Assembly: GCA_041690635.1 (NCBI GenBank) | Contig: JAWLGZ010000004.1 | Coordinates: 62,001-126,000, forward strand | From: JAWLGZ01 sp041690635 | GTDB lineage: Bacteria > Pseudomonadota > Gammaproteobacteria > Thiohalomonadales > Thiohalomonadaceae | Length of the DNA: 64,000 bases | Reading direction: 5' to 3' | Shown: positions 24,768 to 32,974 of the stretch, in pieces | Layout: each line of letters starts with the position of its first letter | Position numbering within the stretch: position 1 is the stretch's first letter | Notes under the pieces: generated by a model | Told to the model about the DNA's origin: nothing | The model's database searches: none | The model's input: only the letters and a program-made list of their open reading frames with translations | Translations under genes and position numbers: made by a program

Positions 24768-24842
24768 TGGTGGGCGGTACTGGGATTGAACCAGTGACCC
24801 CTGCCGTGTGAAGGCAGTGCTCTCCCGCTGAGCTAACCGCCC
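24768..24842 (-). tRNA. tRNA-Val (anticodon CAC)
   Basis: The minus strand folds as a 75-base tRNA: acceptor GGGCGGT, D arm GCTCAGCGGGAGAGC, anticodon arm CTGCC-TTCACAC-GGCAG, T arm CTGGTTCAATCCCAG, discriminator A and encoded CCA. The anticodon CAC reads GUG. Its 3' end was the insertion target of the island at 19974-24803; the gene remains whole on this side. Confidence 0.95.
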
Positions 24843-24978
24843 GGAAGGCCGGCAATAATATAAGCACCCGTGCGGGGCGTCAAACCTCTATTCGCAAGTA
24901 TCTTGCTCCCGTGCCTTTTTCCCGCGACAGGGCGGCTAGTATAATCGCCGGTTTGCCGCCACACGAAACCCATTCGCC

Positions 24979-26382
24979 ATGACCGTCAAGACCCGTTTCG
25001 CCCCCAGTCCCACCGGCTATCTCCACATCGGCGGCGCCCGCACGGCGCTGTTCTCCTGGCTCCATGCCCGCCGGCACGGCGGCCGCTTCGTGCTGCGTAT
25101 CGAGGACACCGACCTGGAGCGCTCCACTGCCGAGTCGGTGAACGCCATCCTGGAGGGGATGACCTGGCTCGGGCTGGAGTACGACGAGGGGCCGTTCTAC
25201 CAGACCCAGCGGTTCGACCGCTACAAGGCGGTGATTCAGCAGCTGCTGGACGAGGGCAAGGCGTACCGCTGCTACTGCTCCAAGGAGGAGCTGGAGGCGA
25301 TGCGCGAGGCGCAGATGGCGCGCAAGGAGAAGCCGCGCTACACGGGTATCTGCCGCTCGCTGACCGCACCGAAGGAGGGCGCCCCCTACGTGGTGCGCTT
25401 CCGCAACCCGGTGGAGGGGAGTGTGGTGGTGGATGATCTGGTCCGGGGCCGGGTGGTGTTCAACAACTCCGAACTGGACGACCTCATCATCGCCCGCGCC
25501 GACGGCACCCCCACCTACAACCTGACCGTGGTGGTGGATGACCTGGAGATGGGGATCAACATGGTCATCCGCGGCGACGACCACCTCAACAACACCCCAC
25601 GGCAGATCAACATCCTGCGCGCCCTCGGCGCCGAGCCGCCGAAATACGCCCACGTGCCGATGATCCTCGGCGAGGACGGCACCAAGCTCTCCAAGCGTCA
25701 CGGCGCGGCCAGCGTGATGGACTACCGGGAGATGGGCTACCTGCCCGAGGCGCTGCTCAACTATCTGGTGCGTTTGGGTTGGTCCCACGGCGATCAGGAA
25801 ATCTTCTCCATCGACGAGATGGTGGAGCTGTTCGACGTCCACGAGATCAACCACTCCGCCTCGCGGCTCAACAGTTCCAAGCTCAACTGGCTCAATCAGC
25901 ACTACCAGAAGACGCTGGACCCGGCCCACGTCGCCCACCACCTGAGCTACCACCTGGGCAGGCTCGATATCGACCCGACCACGGGACCCGATCCGGTGGA
26001 GGTGGTGCTGGCCTACCGCGAGCGCACCGAGACCCTGTGGGAGATGGCGCAGGCGAGCGTCTTCTTCTACCGCGAATTCGACGCCTACGACGAGAAGGCC
26101 GGGCGCAAGAACCTCAAACCGGACGCGGCCGAAGGGCTGAAGGCGGTTCGAGAGAAATTTGCCGGCCTGGCGGAGTGGAGCGACGAGGCGATCCACCAGG
26201 TGGTGGTCGATACAGCCGAAGCGCTGGAAGTGAAGTTGGGCAAGCTGGCGCAGCCGCTGCGGGTGGCGGTTACCGGCGGCGCGGTCTCGCCGCCCATCGA
26301 CATGACCGTGCGGCTGATCGGGCGCGAACGGGTGCTGTCGCGCATCGACCGCGCATTGAATTTCATTGCCGATCAGGGTTGA
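24979..26382 (+). CDS. gltX: Glutamyl-tRNA synthetase
   Basis: A 467-residue class I synthetase charging tRNA-Glu. It shows the HIGH-type motif PTGYLHIGGARTAL (residues 11-24) and the KMSKS-type KLSKRHGA (about residue 238), with a helical anticodon-binding C-terminus. A cysteine cluster YRCYCS (about residues 96-101) resembles the zinc site of E. coli-type GluRS. The stop codon overlaps the -35 box of the following tRNA promoter. The gene is followed by tRNA-Ala and tRNA-Glu. Confidence 0.97.
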   Translation: MTVKTRFAPSPTGYLHIGGARTALFSWLHARRHGGRFVLRIEDTDLERSTAESVNAILEGMTWLGLEYDEGPFYQTQRFDRYKAVIQQLLDEGKAYRCYCSKEELEAMREAQMARKEKPRYTGICRSLTAPKEGAPYVVRFRNPVEGSVVVDDLVRGRVVFNNSELDDLIIARADGTPTYNLTVVVDDLEMGINMVIRGDDHLNNTPRQINILRALGAEPPKYAHVPMILGEDGTKLSKRHGAASVMDYREMGYLPEALLNYLVRLGWSHGDQEIFSIDEMVELFDVHEINHSASRLNSSKLNWLNQHYQKTLDPAHVAHHLSYHLGRLDIDPTTGPDPVEVVLAYRERTETLWEMAQASVFFYREFDAYDEKAGRKNLKPDAAEGLKAVREKFAGLAEWSDEAIHQVVVDTAEALEVKLGKLAQPLRVAVTGGAVSPPIDMTVRLIGRERVLSRIDRALNFIADQG

Positions 26383-26406
26383 CAGGAAAACGGCGATCGC
26401 TAGAAT
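26379..26406 (+). promoter_or_regulatory. Sigma-70 promoter for the tRNA-Ala/tRNA-Glu genes
   Basis: TTGACA at 26379-26384 (perfect) and TAGAAT at 26401-26406 (five of six) are 16 bases apart. The -35 overlaps the gltX stop codon. A GC-rich discriminator (AGCGGGC) follows, as in stable-RNA promoters under stringent control. Confidence 0.75.
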
Positions 26407-26422
26407 AGCGGGCTCGCTACAC

Positions 26423-26498
<76 letters not shown>

Positions 26499-26508
26499 GA
26501 TACAGACG

Positions 26509-26536
26509 GGGCCGCCCAGGCGGCCCTGTTTTTTTG
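26509..26536 (+). terminator. Terminator between tRNA-Ala and tRNA-Glu
   Basis: GGGCCGCC pairs with GGCGGCCC across a two-base loop, followed by TGTTTTTTT. Partial read-through to tRNA-Glu is possible. Confidence 0.75.
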
Positions 26537-26566
26537 GTGAATCTGTTTTTGGTTAAACCGTTTTAC

Positions 26567-26642
26567 GTCCCCATCGTCTAGAGGCCTAGGACACCGCCCT
26601 TTCACGGCGGCGACAGGGGTTCGACTCCCCTTGGGGACGCCA
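26567..26642 (+). tRNA. tRNA-Glu (anticodon TTC)
   Basis: A 76-base tRNA with acceptor GTCCCCA, anticodon arm CCGCC-CTTTCAC-GGCGG, T arm with GGTTCGACTCC, discriminator G and encoded CCA. It lies 185 bases downstream of gltX, whose product charges it. Confidence 0.97.
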
Positions 26643-26646
26643 CATT

Positions 26647-26681
26647 GAAAGCCCCGACTCTGAGAAGAGTCGGGGCTTTTG
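26647..26681 (+). terminator. Terminator after tRNA-Glu
   Basis: A long perfect stem (AAAGCCCCGACTC with GAGTCGGGGCTTT, six-base loop) followed by T residues ends the tRNA transcript. Confidence 0.85.
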
Positions 26682-26796
26682 TATTTGGAAGGGCCACCCA
26701 TAACAAGACTCTGCGACCGAGGGGCGCGCGCTCGTATCAGGTCCGGCATTTAATTGTCTTGCCATGCGCCGGTTCAGTGATGCGTTGGCACCGCTA

Positions 26797-27735
26797 TCAG
26801 CAATACCCCTTTCTATAAAGGGGAGTACTCGCCGCCATGAACTTGATCACACAACCTCTCTGCTCAAGATAATCCAGCGCTTGCTGCACCAACTCGATGG
26901 AGTTCTCATAGCGTTTGTTCGGTAGCCACCATCGAGCAATGCCCTCAACGGTATCCGCTGATTCGGGTCTCGTCGCCAGGTGGCTGACAATGGCATCTGC
27001 AATCGCGAGAACCTCGGGATCGACATCATCATTCCACCCCCCACCAGGCGATTGGGCCACCTCCTCCTCTGGCGGAGCGCCGCAGGCAGGTGCGGACGGT
27101 GGCCCCAGATTGTCGGGTATTCGGCAATCTTCTCCACCGACCCAGCCAACGACGCCGTCCACCCACGCCGCCAAACCAGTGCCGTGATCGAGCCCTATGC
27201 GGACCGCGTCCAGTTCAAACTCATGCGCCGGTACAGGTTGCCCTGTCAGCAGTTCATGCACGAACGGGTCATAGTCGAAACCCGCGATGCTCGCGAGCTG
27301 AGCCCGCGCATCTCCTGAATTGAAGCCGTATTGTTCCATGAGCCGAACCACGACCGTGCTCCACGGTGTGGCAGCACATTCGTTCGCTTCGCACCAAGAC
27401 TCCAGAACACCCTGATAGGGTATGCCGTAGAGGGTGCCGCCACTGACCACCAGCCGGTACGGAGGCGCTGCAAAGAGCTGGGCCTCGAACCCCCCATCCG
27501 GGTCAGTTTCGACCGTGGTCAGATGCTCACCTTGTGCATTCAGGAACTCGATTGTGGCTCCGTCCAGAGGGCCGTTGATCGCATAGCCGCTTACGAAATG
27601 TGTACGGTTGTTGTCACCACAAGCGGATAGCAAAAGTGGAAGTAGCAAGAGGAATACTGGCAAGGGCCATCGGTGCCGCAGTTTATCGATCCCCTGTTCG
27701 GGAAAAATGGTGGATTCGCTGGAATGTGTTATCAC
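26797..27735 (-). CDS. Lipoprotein paralogous to the N-terminal part of the SoxYZ-like lipoprotein
   Basis: A 312-residue predicted lipoprotein with a lipobox (LPLLLSAC, Cys near residue 39). A beta-sandwich-like domain follows (VSGYAINGPLDGATIEFLNAQGEHLTTV), as in carboxypeptidase-regulatory-like folds. A second segment has a Cys pair (WCEANEC) and a conserved AQLASIAGFDYDPFVHELLTGQPVPAHEFELD stretch. Nearly every one of these blocks recurs in the divergent gene at 28109. The C-terminus differs and has no SoxYZ-like region. GTG 27735 is the only suitable start. The function is unknown. Confidence 0.7.
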   Translation of the reverse strand: MITHSSESTIFPEQGIDKLRHRWPLPVFLLLLPLLLSACGDNNRTHFVSGYAINGPLDGATIEFLNAQGEHLTTVETDPDGGFEAQLFAAPPYRLVVSGGTLYGIPYQGVLESWCEANECAATPWSTVVVRLMEQYGFNSGDARAQLASIAGFDYDPFVHELLTGQPVPAHEFELDAVRIGLDHGTGLAAWVDGVVGWVGGEDCRIPDNLGPPSAPACGAPPEEEVAQSPGGGWNDDVDPEVLAIADAIVSHLATRPESADTVEGIARWWLPNKRYENSIELVQQALDYLEQRGCVIKFMAASTPLYRKGYC

Positions 27736-28108
27736 TCTGGCAGTCTCATCGTCTGTACGGATACCGGCTCCGTGGATAATACGGTACCGTTCTTCATCAA
27801 TCCAAGGGCCCCATTAGTATCAATGCTTGACGGTGATGGGGGCAGCGTTGAATATCGATAGCCGGACATGGAGAGAAGGCCCTGCCTTCACTGGCTGGGC
27901 TGGATAATATTTATCTGCGTAGCGGTTTTACCAACGCGACGCACCGTATGGGAAGGGTGTCTCACCCCATGGCCTTGAGGGGCTTCACGTCTGATGGGCG
28001 GGACACACCAATAAATAATAAGGGGTAAGCGGCTTGTCTCCACGAAACGACCACCGAACATTAACCGCTCCAGCGACAATCAGAGCATTGCCGGCAACCG
28101 CCGCTGCC
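27736..28108. other. Divergent intergenic region between the two lipoprotein genes
   Basis: About 370 bases separate the two gene starts and probably hold both promoters. No gene or RNA is recognisable. An A/T-rich patch with AATAAATAATAAGG near 28010-28024 is a candidate promoter/leader for the rightward gene. Confidence 0.4.
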
Positions 28109-29518
28109 GTGAAGCGCTTCATGTTGCTGCTGCTGATCCCGCTGGCGCTCAGCGCCTGCAACGACGACAGAGCCGACACCGTCAGCGGCTACGCGGTCAA
28201 TGGCCCGTTGGACGGAGCCACGGTCGAGGTCCTGGGGCCGGACGGTTTGTTGGGTTCGGTGACCACGGATGCCGATGGCCATTTCTCTGTCGACATCCCG
28301 GTCCGACCGCCCTACCGGTTGCGGGTGAGCGGCGGCACCCTTGACGGCATGCCTTACAAGGGCGTGCTGGAGGCGTGGTGCGAGACGACCGACTGCCACG
28401 CCACCCCCTGGACGACGGTCGTTGCCCGGCTCATGGACGAGCACGGTTTCAACGCGGGGGATGCCCGGGCCGCGCTCGCGCCGACCGTGGGCTTCGACTA
28501 CGACCCGTTCACGCGAGAACTACTCACCGGCGAGCCGGTGCCGGCACAGGAGTTCGAGTTGAACGTCGTGCGTGCCTTCCTCGACTACGGCGCCGGTGTG
28601 GAGGATTGGGTGGATGATGTCGTCGGCTGCGTCATCGGCGAAGAGTGCCGGGGACCGGACAGCTTGGGAATTCCGTCTGCTCCTGGTGGCGCTGCCCCGT
28701 CGGACGGCGCACCGCCGTACGAGGACCCCGCCCAATCTGCACCGCCGTATGAAGAGCCTGCCCAGTCTGCGCCGCCGTACGAAGAGCCAGCCCAATCTGC
28801 GCCGCCGGACGACTCCTCCGGCCTGCCCGGGTCGTCGACCGTCTGCTCCGGGACCGGCACTCTCGATGCGGCATGTTTCGAACGGGGCGGACTGGAAGAG
28901 ACCCTGCGACGGTTGTTCGGCGACGCGCCAATCACCGACAGTGACCGGATTGAACTGCTGCATCCGACGACGGCGACAACACCGGTCGTTGGAGTCACCG
29001 TGGCGAGTACCCTCGGCGGCGTTCAAGAGATCTATCTGCTGCTGGAGGACGAGGAGGCGCGACTGGCCTTCGTGTACGCGCTCTCCGACCGCGCCAATGC
29101 CGGCCTGTCAATGCAGCTGTGGGTGGAGCGCAGCGCACGGCTGCACGCTATCGTCCGGACGGCTGAGGGTCTTTACCGTACCACCGGATTCGTCGCGATC
29201 GCCGAACCGCCCGCGTTGCCTCCGCCGGAGCAAGGCGTGTCCAAGCTTCGAGTACGCGCCCGTGTAGGGGATGGTACCGCCCGCGTCAAAGCGTTGGTCA
29301 ACACGCTGACCGGTGAGCCATCCCGCGGAGCCGGACCCTTTCAGATCATCATGCAGCATAACGGCCTGCTGACGGGACGGCTCACGGTGGGTCCGGGCAC
29401 GGCACCGTCACCGAACACCTATTTGGCGTTCAGCTTCGTCGGCGCCAGGCCGGGCGATCTACTCAGTTTGGGGATATTCAGTGGGTCGATGGGGGACTCG
29501 GCGCAAGAATTTCTGTGA
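28109..29518 (+). CDS. Lipoprotein with C-terminal SoxY-SoxZ-like fusion
   Basis: A 469-residue predicted lipoprotein. Order: signal peptide with lipobox LALSAC; a domain shared with the paralogue at 26797-27735 (VSGYAVNGPLDGATVEVL onward); a linker with three 10-residue repeats (PPYEEPAQSA type, 28709-28798); a SoxY-like beta domain (ETLRRLFGDAPITDSDRIELL, then VVGVTVASTLGGVQEIYLL); and a SoxZ-like domain (VRARVGDGTARVKALVNTL to NTYLAFSFVGARPGDLL). SoxYZ carries sulfur intermediates on a SoxY C-terminal GGCGG cysteine. That motif is absent here, as in SoxYZ-like proteins tied to other redox enzymes. No other sox gene is in view. GTG 28109 gives a normal KR-charged signal peptide; TTG 28034 would add 25 residues. 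Confidence 0.75.
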   Translation: MKRFMLLLLIPLALSACNDDRADTVSGYAVNGPLDGATVEVLGPDGLLGSVTTDADGHFSVDIPVRPPYRLRVSGGTLDGMPYKGVLEAWCETTDCHATPWTTVVARLMDEHGFNAGDARAALAPTVGFDYDPFTRELLTGEPVPAQEFELNVVRAFLDYGAGVEDWVDDVVGCVIGEECRGPDSLGIPSAPGGAAPSDGAPPYEDPAQSAPPYEEPAQSAPPYEEPAQSAPPDDSSGLPGSSTVCSGTGTLDAACFERGGLEETLRRLFGDAPITDSDRIELLHPTTATTPVVGVTVASTLGGVQEIYLLLEDEEARLAFVYALSDRANAGLSMQLWVERSARLHAIVRTAEGLYRTTGFVAIAEPPALPPPEQGVSKLRVRARVGDGTARVKALVNTLTGEPSRGAGPFQIIMQHNGLLTGRLTVGPGTAPSPNTYLAFSFVGARPGDLLSLGIFSGSMGDSAQEFL

Positions 29519-29801
29519 TGCGCTGCGATGGTGCCCGGCGGGAGGCGCAGGGCACGAAGGGGACTGCTTTTGAGTGGGGCAGTTCGGCAGGCAGCGCGGG
29601 CGGGCGGCTGCTCGTTATGAGGATTTCGCCCGGCAATGCGAATCTTTTTGCTCATGGGTCATTTCCCCTGGTACGGAAGAATTAGCGGTTCGCCTTTGGG
29701 AACAACTGATTACAGTGAACTGAGGGTTGTCGCCCGGAAAACCGGAATAGCGCGGAACGCCTTGGGGAGCCACACATAGCCTGTTGGCTCTCGCAGTACC
29801 G
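29519..29801. other. Intergenic region that may encode a small RNA
   Basis: No protein gene is convincing. Bases about 29720-29800 contain several short hairpins (for example CCGG-AAAA-CCGG and GAGCCA...TGGCTC at 29767-29790) and lead straight into a strong terminator at 29802. This is the layout of a terminated small RNA or the leader of an unknown element. Confidence 0.35.
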
Positions 29802-29832
29802 AACCCCGCCTCGAGCGGGGTTTTTCTTTTTT
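29802..29832 (+). terminator. Strong rho-independent terminator
   Basis: AACCCCGC pairs with GCGGGGTT around CTCGA, followed by TTTTTCTTTTTT. It lies 284 bases after the lipoprotein stop and 126 before kaiC. Confidence 0.85.
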
Positions 29833-29957
29833 GATCACCCTCCTTCTATCTCATTGCTGGCGCTGAATTGATGGCAAGTTGCACTTTGCCCCTTCTCCAT
29901 GACGGGTGGAGGTAATCCGGCTGGGAGCCATACTTGGGGCAACAGGGAAGGAAGCCT

Positions 29958-31685
29958 ATGAATGAAGGGAAGCCGCCACCATCCGGTGCCGCTGACGAGG
30001 CACGGGCGATTGCGAAGGTGCCCACCGGGATTGAGGGGGTGGACCAGATACTGCACGGTGGGTTGCCTGAGGGGCGGCTGACGCTGGTGGTGGGCGGGCC
30101 CGGCACGGGGAAGACGGTGTTCGGGCTGGAGTTTCTCTACCGGGGGGCGCTCGCCGGGCAACCGGGGATGTTCATCAGCTTCGAGGAGCGGGGGGAGGCG
30201 GTACGCGAGAACGCCGCCACCTTCGGTTGGGACCTGGCCGCCGAGGAGCAGGCGGGGCGATTCTATCTGCTGGAGGCCCACGTCGACCCGGAGACGGTGG
30301 TTTCGGGTTCGTTCAGCCTCAAGGCACTGCTGGCCCTGGTCGAGGCCCAGGCCAAAGCGATGGGCGCCCGCCGGGTGGTGTTTGACGCCATCGATGTGCT
30401 GTTGCGGCTGTTCGAGGACCCGAAGCGTGAGCGGCGTGAGCTGTACGTGCTGAACGACTGGCTGGCCGAGCGCGGAATGAGCGTGGTGCTCACCGCCAAG
30501 ACCGGGACCGACGCCGAGGCGCTGCGCTACGCCTTTCTCGACTACATGGCCAACACGGTCATCACGCTGGATCAACGGGTTGATGGGCAACGCTCCACCC
30601 GGCGGCTGCGGGTGGTCAAGTACCGTGGCTCCGGTTTCTCCCGCAACGAGCACCCCTACATCATCGGCGAGACGGGGCTGGCACTGCTGCCGGTCTCCGG
30701 GGTGGAGTTGGGCTACCAGGCTCTGGGGCCGATGGTCCCCAGCGGTATTGAGGAGCTGGACGCCATGTTGGGGGGTGGTTACCGCCGCGGCTCGGCGGTG
30801 CTCATCTCCGGCACCAGCGGCACCGGCAAGACCATTCTGGTGGCCAGCTTTGCGCGGGCGGCCGCCAGCCGGGGGGAAAAGGTGCTCTACATCGACTTCG
30901 AGGAGTCGGAGGCGATGCTGGTCGGCTCGGTGGCCAGCGCCGGGGTGGACCTGAGACCGGCACTGGAGGCGGGACTGCTGCGGGTGCAGGCCACCGCTGC
31001 GGAGTCGGTCGGGGTGGAGGAGCACCTCATCAACGCCCATCGGCTGTTCGATGCCTTCGCACCCGACCACGTGATCCTGGATGCGGCCTCCTCTTCCGAT
31101 CGCCTCGGCGGCGCGCAGGCGGCGTACGCCTATCTGGTGCGGCTGATCAATCTGTGCCGCAATTATGGGCGTACCTTGCTCATGCCCAACCAGCTTTCGG
31201 GCATGGAGAGTAGCGAGGCGGTCAGCGGGCTCGGGATCTCCTCCCTGGTGGACGGTGTTGTCTTCCTGCGTCAGCACGAGAACAACGGCGAGATCACCCG
31301 CACCCTGCTGGTGCTCAAGGCACGCGGCGCCGCCCACTCCAACCAGGCACGGGAGTTCCGTATCACCGGTTCCGGTATCGCTATCCTGCCGCCCTACATC
31401 GGCGAGGCGGGCATCGTCACCGGTATCGCCCGCCAGCAGCAGGAGGCGCGTGAGGCGGCTGAGGATCGGCGCCTGGTTCGGCAGATCGCGGCCAAGGAGG
31501 CGGAGATCGCCCACCTGGATGCCTCGTTGTCCGCCCAGGCTGCTGTCATGCACGCGTCAATCGAACAGATGCGGGCGGAACTGGAGGCGCTGCGCATCGA
31601 GCAGGAGGAGCGGACGCGCGGAAGACAGGTGCGGCTCGGTATACGGCTGACGGAGCGCGCGGGCGGGAAAACGGGTGATGTGTGA
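29958..31685 (+). CDS. kaiC: KaiC-like circadian/timing ATPase
   Basis: A 575-residue double RecA-domain protein. CI has Walker A GGPGTGKT (residues 46-53) and FEERGE catalytic glutamates; CII has SGTSGTGKT (about residue 285) and DFEESEAM. In CII the phosphosite region reads GLGISSLVD, so the residues matching cyanobacterial Ser431-Thr432 are Ser-Ser. The autokinase could therefore work with two serines. The C-terminus extends about 65 residues beyond KaiC as a charged coiled coil (AEDRRLVRQIAAKEAEIAHL). ATG 29958 has AAGGAAG just upstream. It heads an operon with kaiB, a histidine kinase, a response regulator and a second kaiB; no kaiA is seen. Confidence 0.93.
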   Translation: MNEGKPPPSGAADEARAIAKVPTGIEGVDQILHGGLPEGRLTLVVGGPGTGKTVFGLEFLYRGALAGQPGMFISFEERGEAVRENAATFGWDLAAEEQAGRFYLLEAHVDPETVVSGSFSLKALLALVEAQAKAMGARRVVFDAIDVLLRLFEDPKRERRELYVLNDWLAERGMSVVLTAKTGTDAEALRYAFLDYMANTVITLDQRVDGQRSTRRLRVVKYRGSGFSRNEHPYIIGETGLALLPVSGVELGYQALGPMVPSGIEELDAMLGGGYRRGSAVLISGTSGTGKTILVASFARAAASRGEKVLYIDFEESEAMLVGSVASAGVDLRPALEAGLLRVQATAAESVGVEEHLINAHRLFDAFAPDHVILDAASSSDRLGGAQAAYAYLVRLINLCRNYGRTLLMPNQLSGMESSEAVSGLGISSLVDGVVFLRQHENNGEITRTLLVLKARGAAHSNQAREFRITGSGIAILPPYIGEAGIVTGIARQQQEAREAAEDRRLVRQIAAKEAEIAHLDASLSAQAAVMHASIEQMRAELEALRIEQEERTRGRQVRLGIRLTERAGGKTGDV

Positions 31686-31709
31686 CACCACGCGAACGAG
31701 GAATCGACG

Positions 31710-32012
31710 ATGACCGAGCCGGTAGCAGGTGAGCCGATGCCGCAGCTACAGCTATTCGTGGTGGGCGATGAGCCCAACTCGCGGCGCGCACGGGCCAACC
31801 TGGGGAAGATCACCGCTCAGTTCGGTCATCACCTGGACCGTGTGGAGGTGGTCGATGTCCTGAAGGAGTACAAGCGAGCGCTCGATAGCAACATCCTGGT
31901 GGCGCCGCTCTTGATTATCTCGACCGCCACCACCCGGGTGACGGTTGCGGGCGATCTCACGGATTTGGAAAAGGTGGTCGGGATACTCAACTCGCTGATG
32001 GAGCGGCAATGA
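31710..32012 (+). CDS. kaiB: KaiB-like protein
   Basis: A 100-residue thioredoxin-like fold protein: LQLFVVGDEPNSRRARANL at the N-terminus, VEVVDVLKEYKRALDSNILVAPLLII, then a cis-Pro-less C-terminus typical of KaiB. KaiB binds the CI ring of KaiC, after a fold switch in cyanobacteria, and recruits partners. It lies 24 bases after kaiC, and the histidine kinase start overlaps its stop by four bases. Confidence 0.92.
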   Translation: MTEPVAGEPMPQLQLFVVGDEPNSRRARANLGKITAQFGHHLDRVEVVDVLKEYKRALDSNILVAPLLIISTATTRVTVAGDLTDLEKVVGILNSLMERQ

Positions 32013-32953
32013 GCGGGACGGAACCGAATATCACGCAGTTGCAGCGCCAGCTCGACGAGGCGCACGAGGTGATCCGGGCGCTGCGCAGCGGCGAGGTGGA
32101 CGCCATCATCAGCGAGCGGGACATCGCGCTGGTGCGTCTGCGGGCCACCGAGGAGGCGCTGCGACGGCTCACGGTGGAACTGGAGGAGCGGGTGCGTGAC
32201 CGCACCGAACAGCTGGCGGAGGCCAACCGCCGCCTGGAGGAGACCCTGGCTGTGCTGCGCACCACCCACATCCGCCTGCTGGAGTCGGAGCGGACCAGCG
32301 CCCTGGCCGCCCTGGGCGCCGCCGTCGCCCACGAGGTGAACAGCCCCCTGATGGGGGTGCTCAACGCGGTGTCCTATGTACGGCGCAACGAGCGGGACCC
32401 GGGTCTTTCACAGGCGTTGACCGATGCGGACGACGGGCTGCGGCACATCGTCGACATCACCCGCAACCTCCTGACCTTCGCCCGTCCGCCGGAACGCCTA
32501 CGTGTCAAGGTCGATGTAGCCGCCGTCCTGCAGCGCGCATTGACCCTGCTGCAGGCCGATCTGCAGGCGCACGGTATCGAGGTGCGCACCGAGATTCCGG
32601 AGGGCCTTCCTCGCGTCAACGGCGACGATACCCGGATGCAGCAGGTGTGCACCAATCTGCTGACCAACGCTCGCGACGCCCTGGAGGGCAGCACCGAGAA
32701 GGTGATCCACGTGCGTGCCCGTGCCGAGGGGGAGCGGGTGCGGCTGGAGGTGGAGGACAGCGGCCCGGGGGTTCCTCCGGAGCTCCAGGAGCGGGTCTTC
32801 GAACCGTTCTATACCACGAAACCGGGTGCCGGGACCGGCCTGGGACTGCCGGTGTCGCGCGCCATGGTGGAGGATTTCGGCGGCACACTGACGTTGGAGA
32901 GTCCCCCGGGACGGGGCGCGTGCTTTGTGGTCAGTCTCACGGCGGCCAGGTAG
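32009..32953 (+). CDS. Kai-associated sensor histidine kinase
   Basis: A 314-residue cytoplasmic kinase without membrane segments. An N-terminal coiled coil (about residues 1-95) precedes the H box ALAALGAAVAHEVNSPL, N box CTNLLTNARDAL, and G boxes DSGPGVP and GTGLGLPVS. It lacks the KaiB-like sensor domain of cyanobacterial SasA, so it is not a direct SasA orthologue. Operon position between kaiB and a response regulator suggests it reads the KaiC state, perhaps through KaiB. Confidence 0.88.
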   Translation: MSGTEPNITQLQRQLDEAHEVIRALRSGEVDAIISERDIALVRLRATEEALRRLTVELEERVRDRTEQLAEANRRLEETLAVLRTTHIRLLESERTSALAALGAAVAHEVNSPLMGVLNAVSYVRRNERDPGLSQALTDADDGLRHIVDITRNLLTFARPPERLRVKVDVAAVLQRALTLLQADLQAHGIEVRTEIPEGLPRVNGDDTRMQQVCTNLLTNARDALEGSTEKVIHVRARAEGERVRLEVEDSGPGVPPELQERVFEPFYTTKPGAGTGLGLPVSRAMVEDFGGTLTLESPPGRGACFVVSLTAAR

Positions 32954-32974
32954 CCGGCCGGGCGGAGGAGGAAG

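Larger units (their letters stand above)
19974..24803. mobile_element. Small genomic island in tRNA-Val, integrase missing
   Basis: The 4.8-kb segment lies between the two 37-base direct repeats. It carries a toxin-antitoxin-like pair, a conserved unknown, a DUF429 protein and at least two gene remnants. Genes inside are rightward and less tightly packed than the flanking core. No integrase, excisionase or transposase is seen, so it is a decayed or non-autonomous island. Confidence 0.72.

Noticed and set aside
24880..26196. Long minus-strand frame (438 residues)
   Set aside because: It is the shadow of gltX; its translation is rich in His, Val and Gln with no recognisable motifs.
28709..28798. 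CRISPR-like array
   Set aside because: The 30-base units are contiguous without spacers and encode an in-frame protein repeat.
29419..29655. Minus-strand small gene starting MSKKIRIAGRNP behind an AGGGGAA box
   Set aside because: The start looks tolerable but the frame runs into the conserved SoxZ-like end of the opposite gene and resembles no family.
29834..29957. Sigma-54 promoter for the Kai operon (TGGCAAG...TTGC)
   Set aside because: The GG and GC elements are not ten bases apart as the -24/-12 consensus needs.
29835..31553. Long minus-strand frame (572 residues) opposite kaiC
   Set aside because: KaiC on the plus strand has every expected motif; the antisense frame has none.
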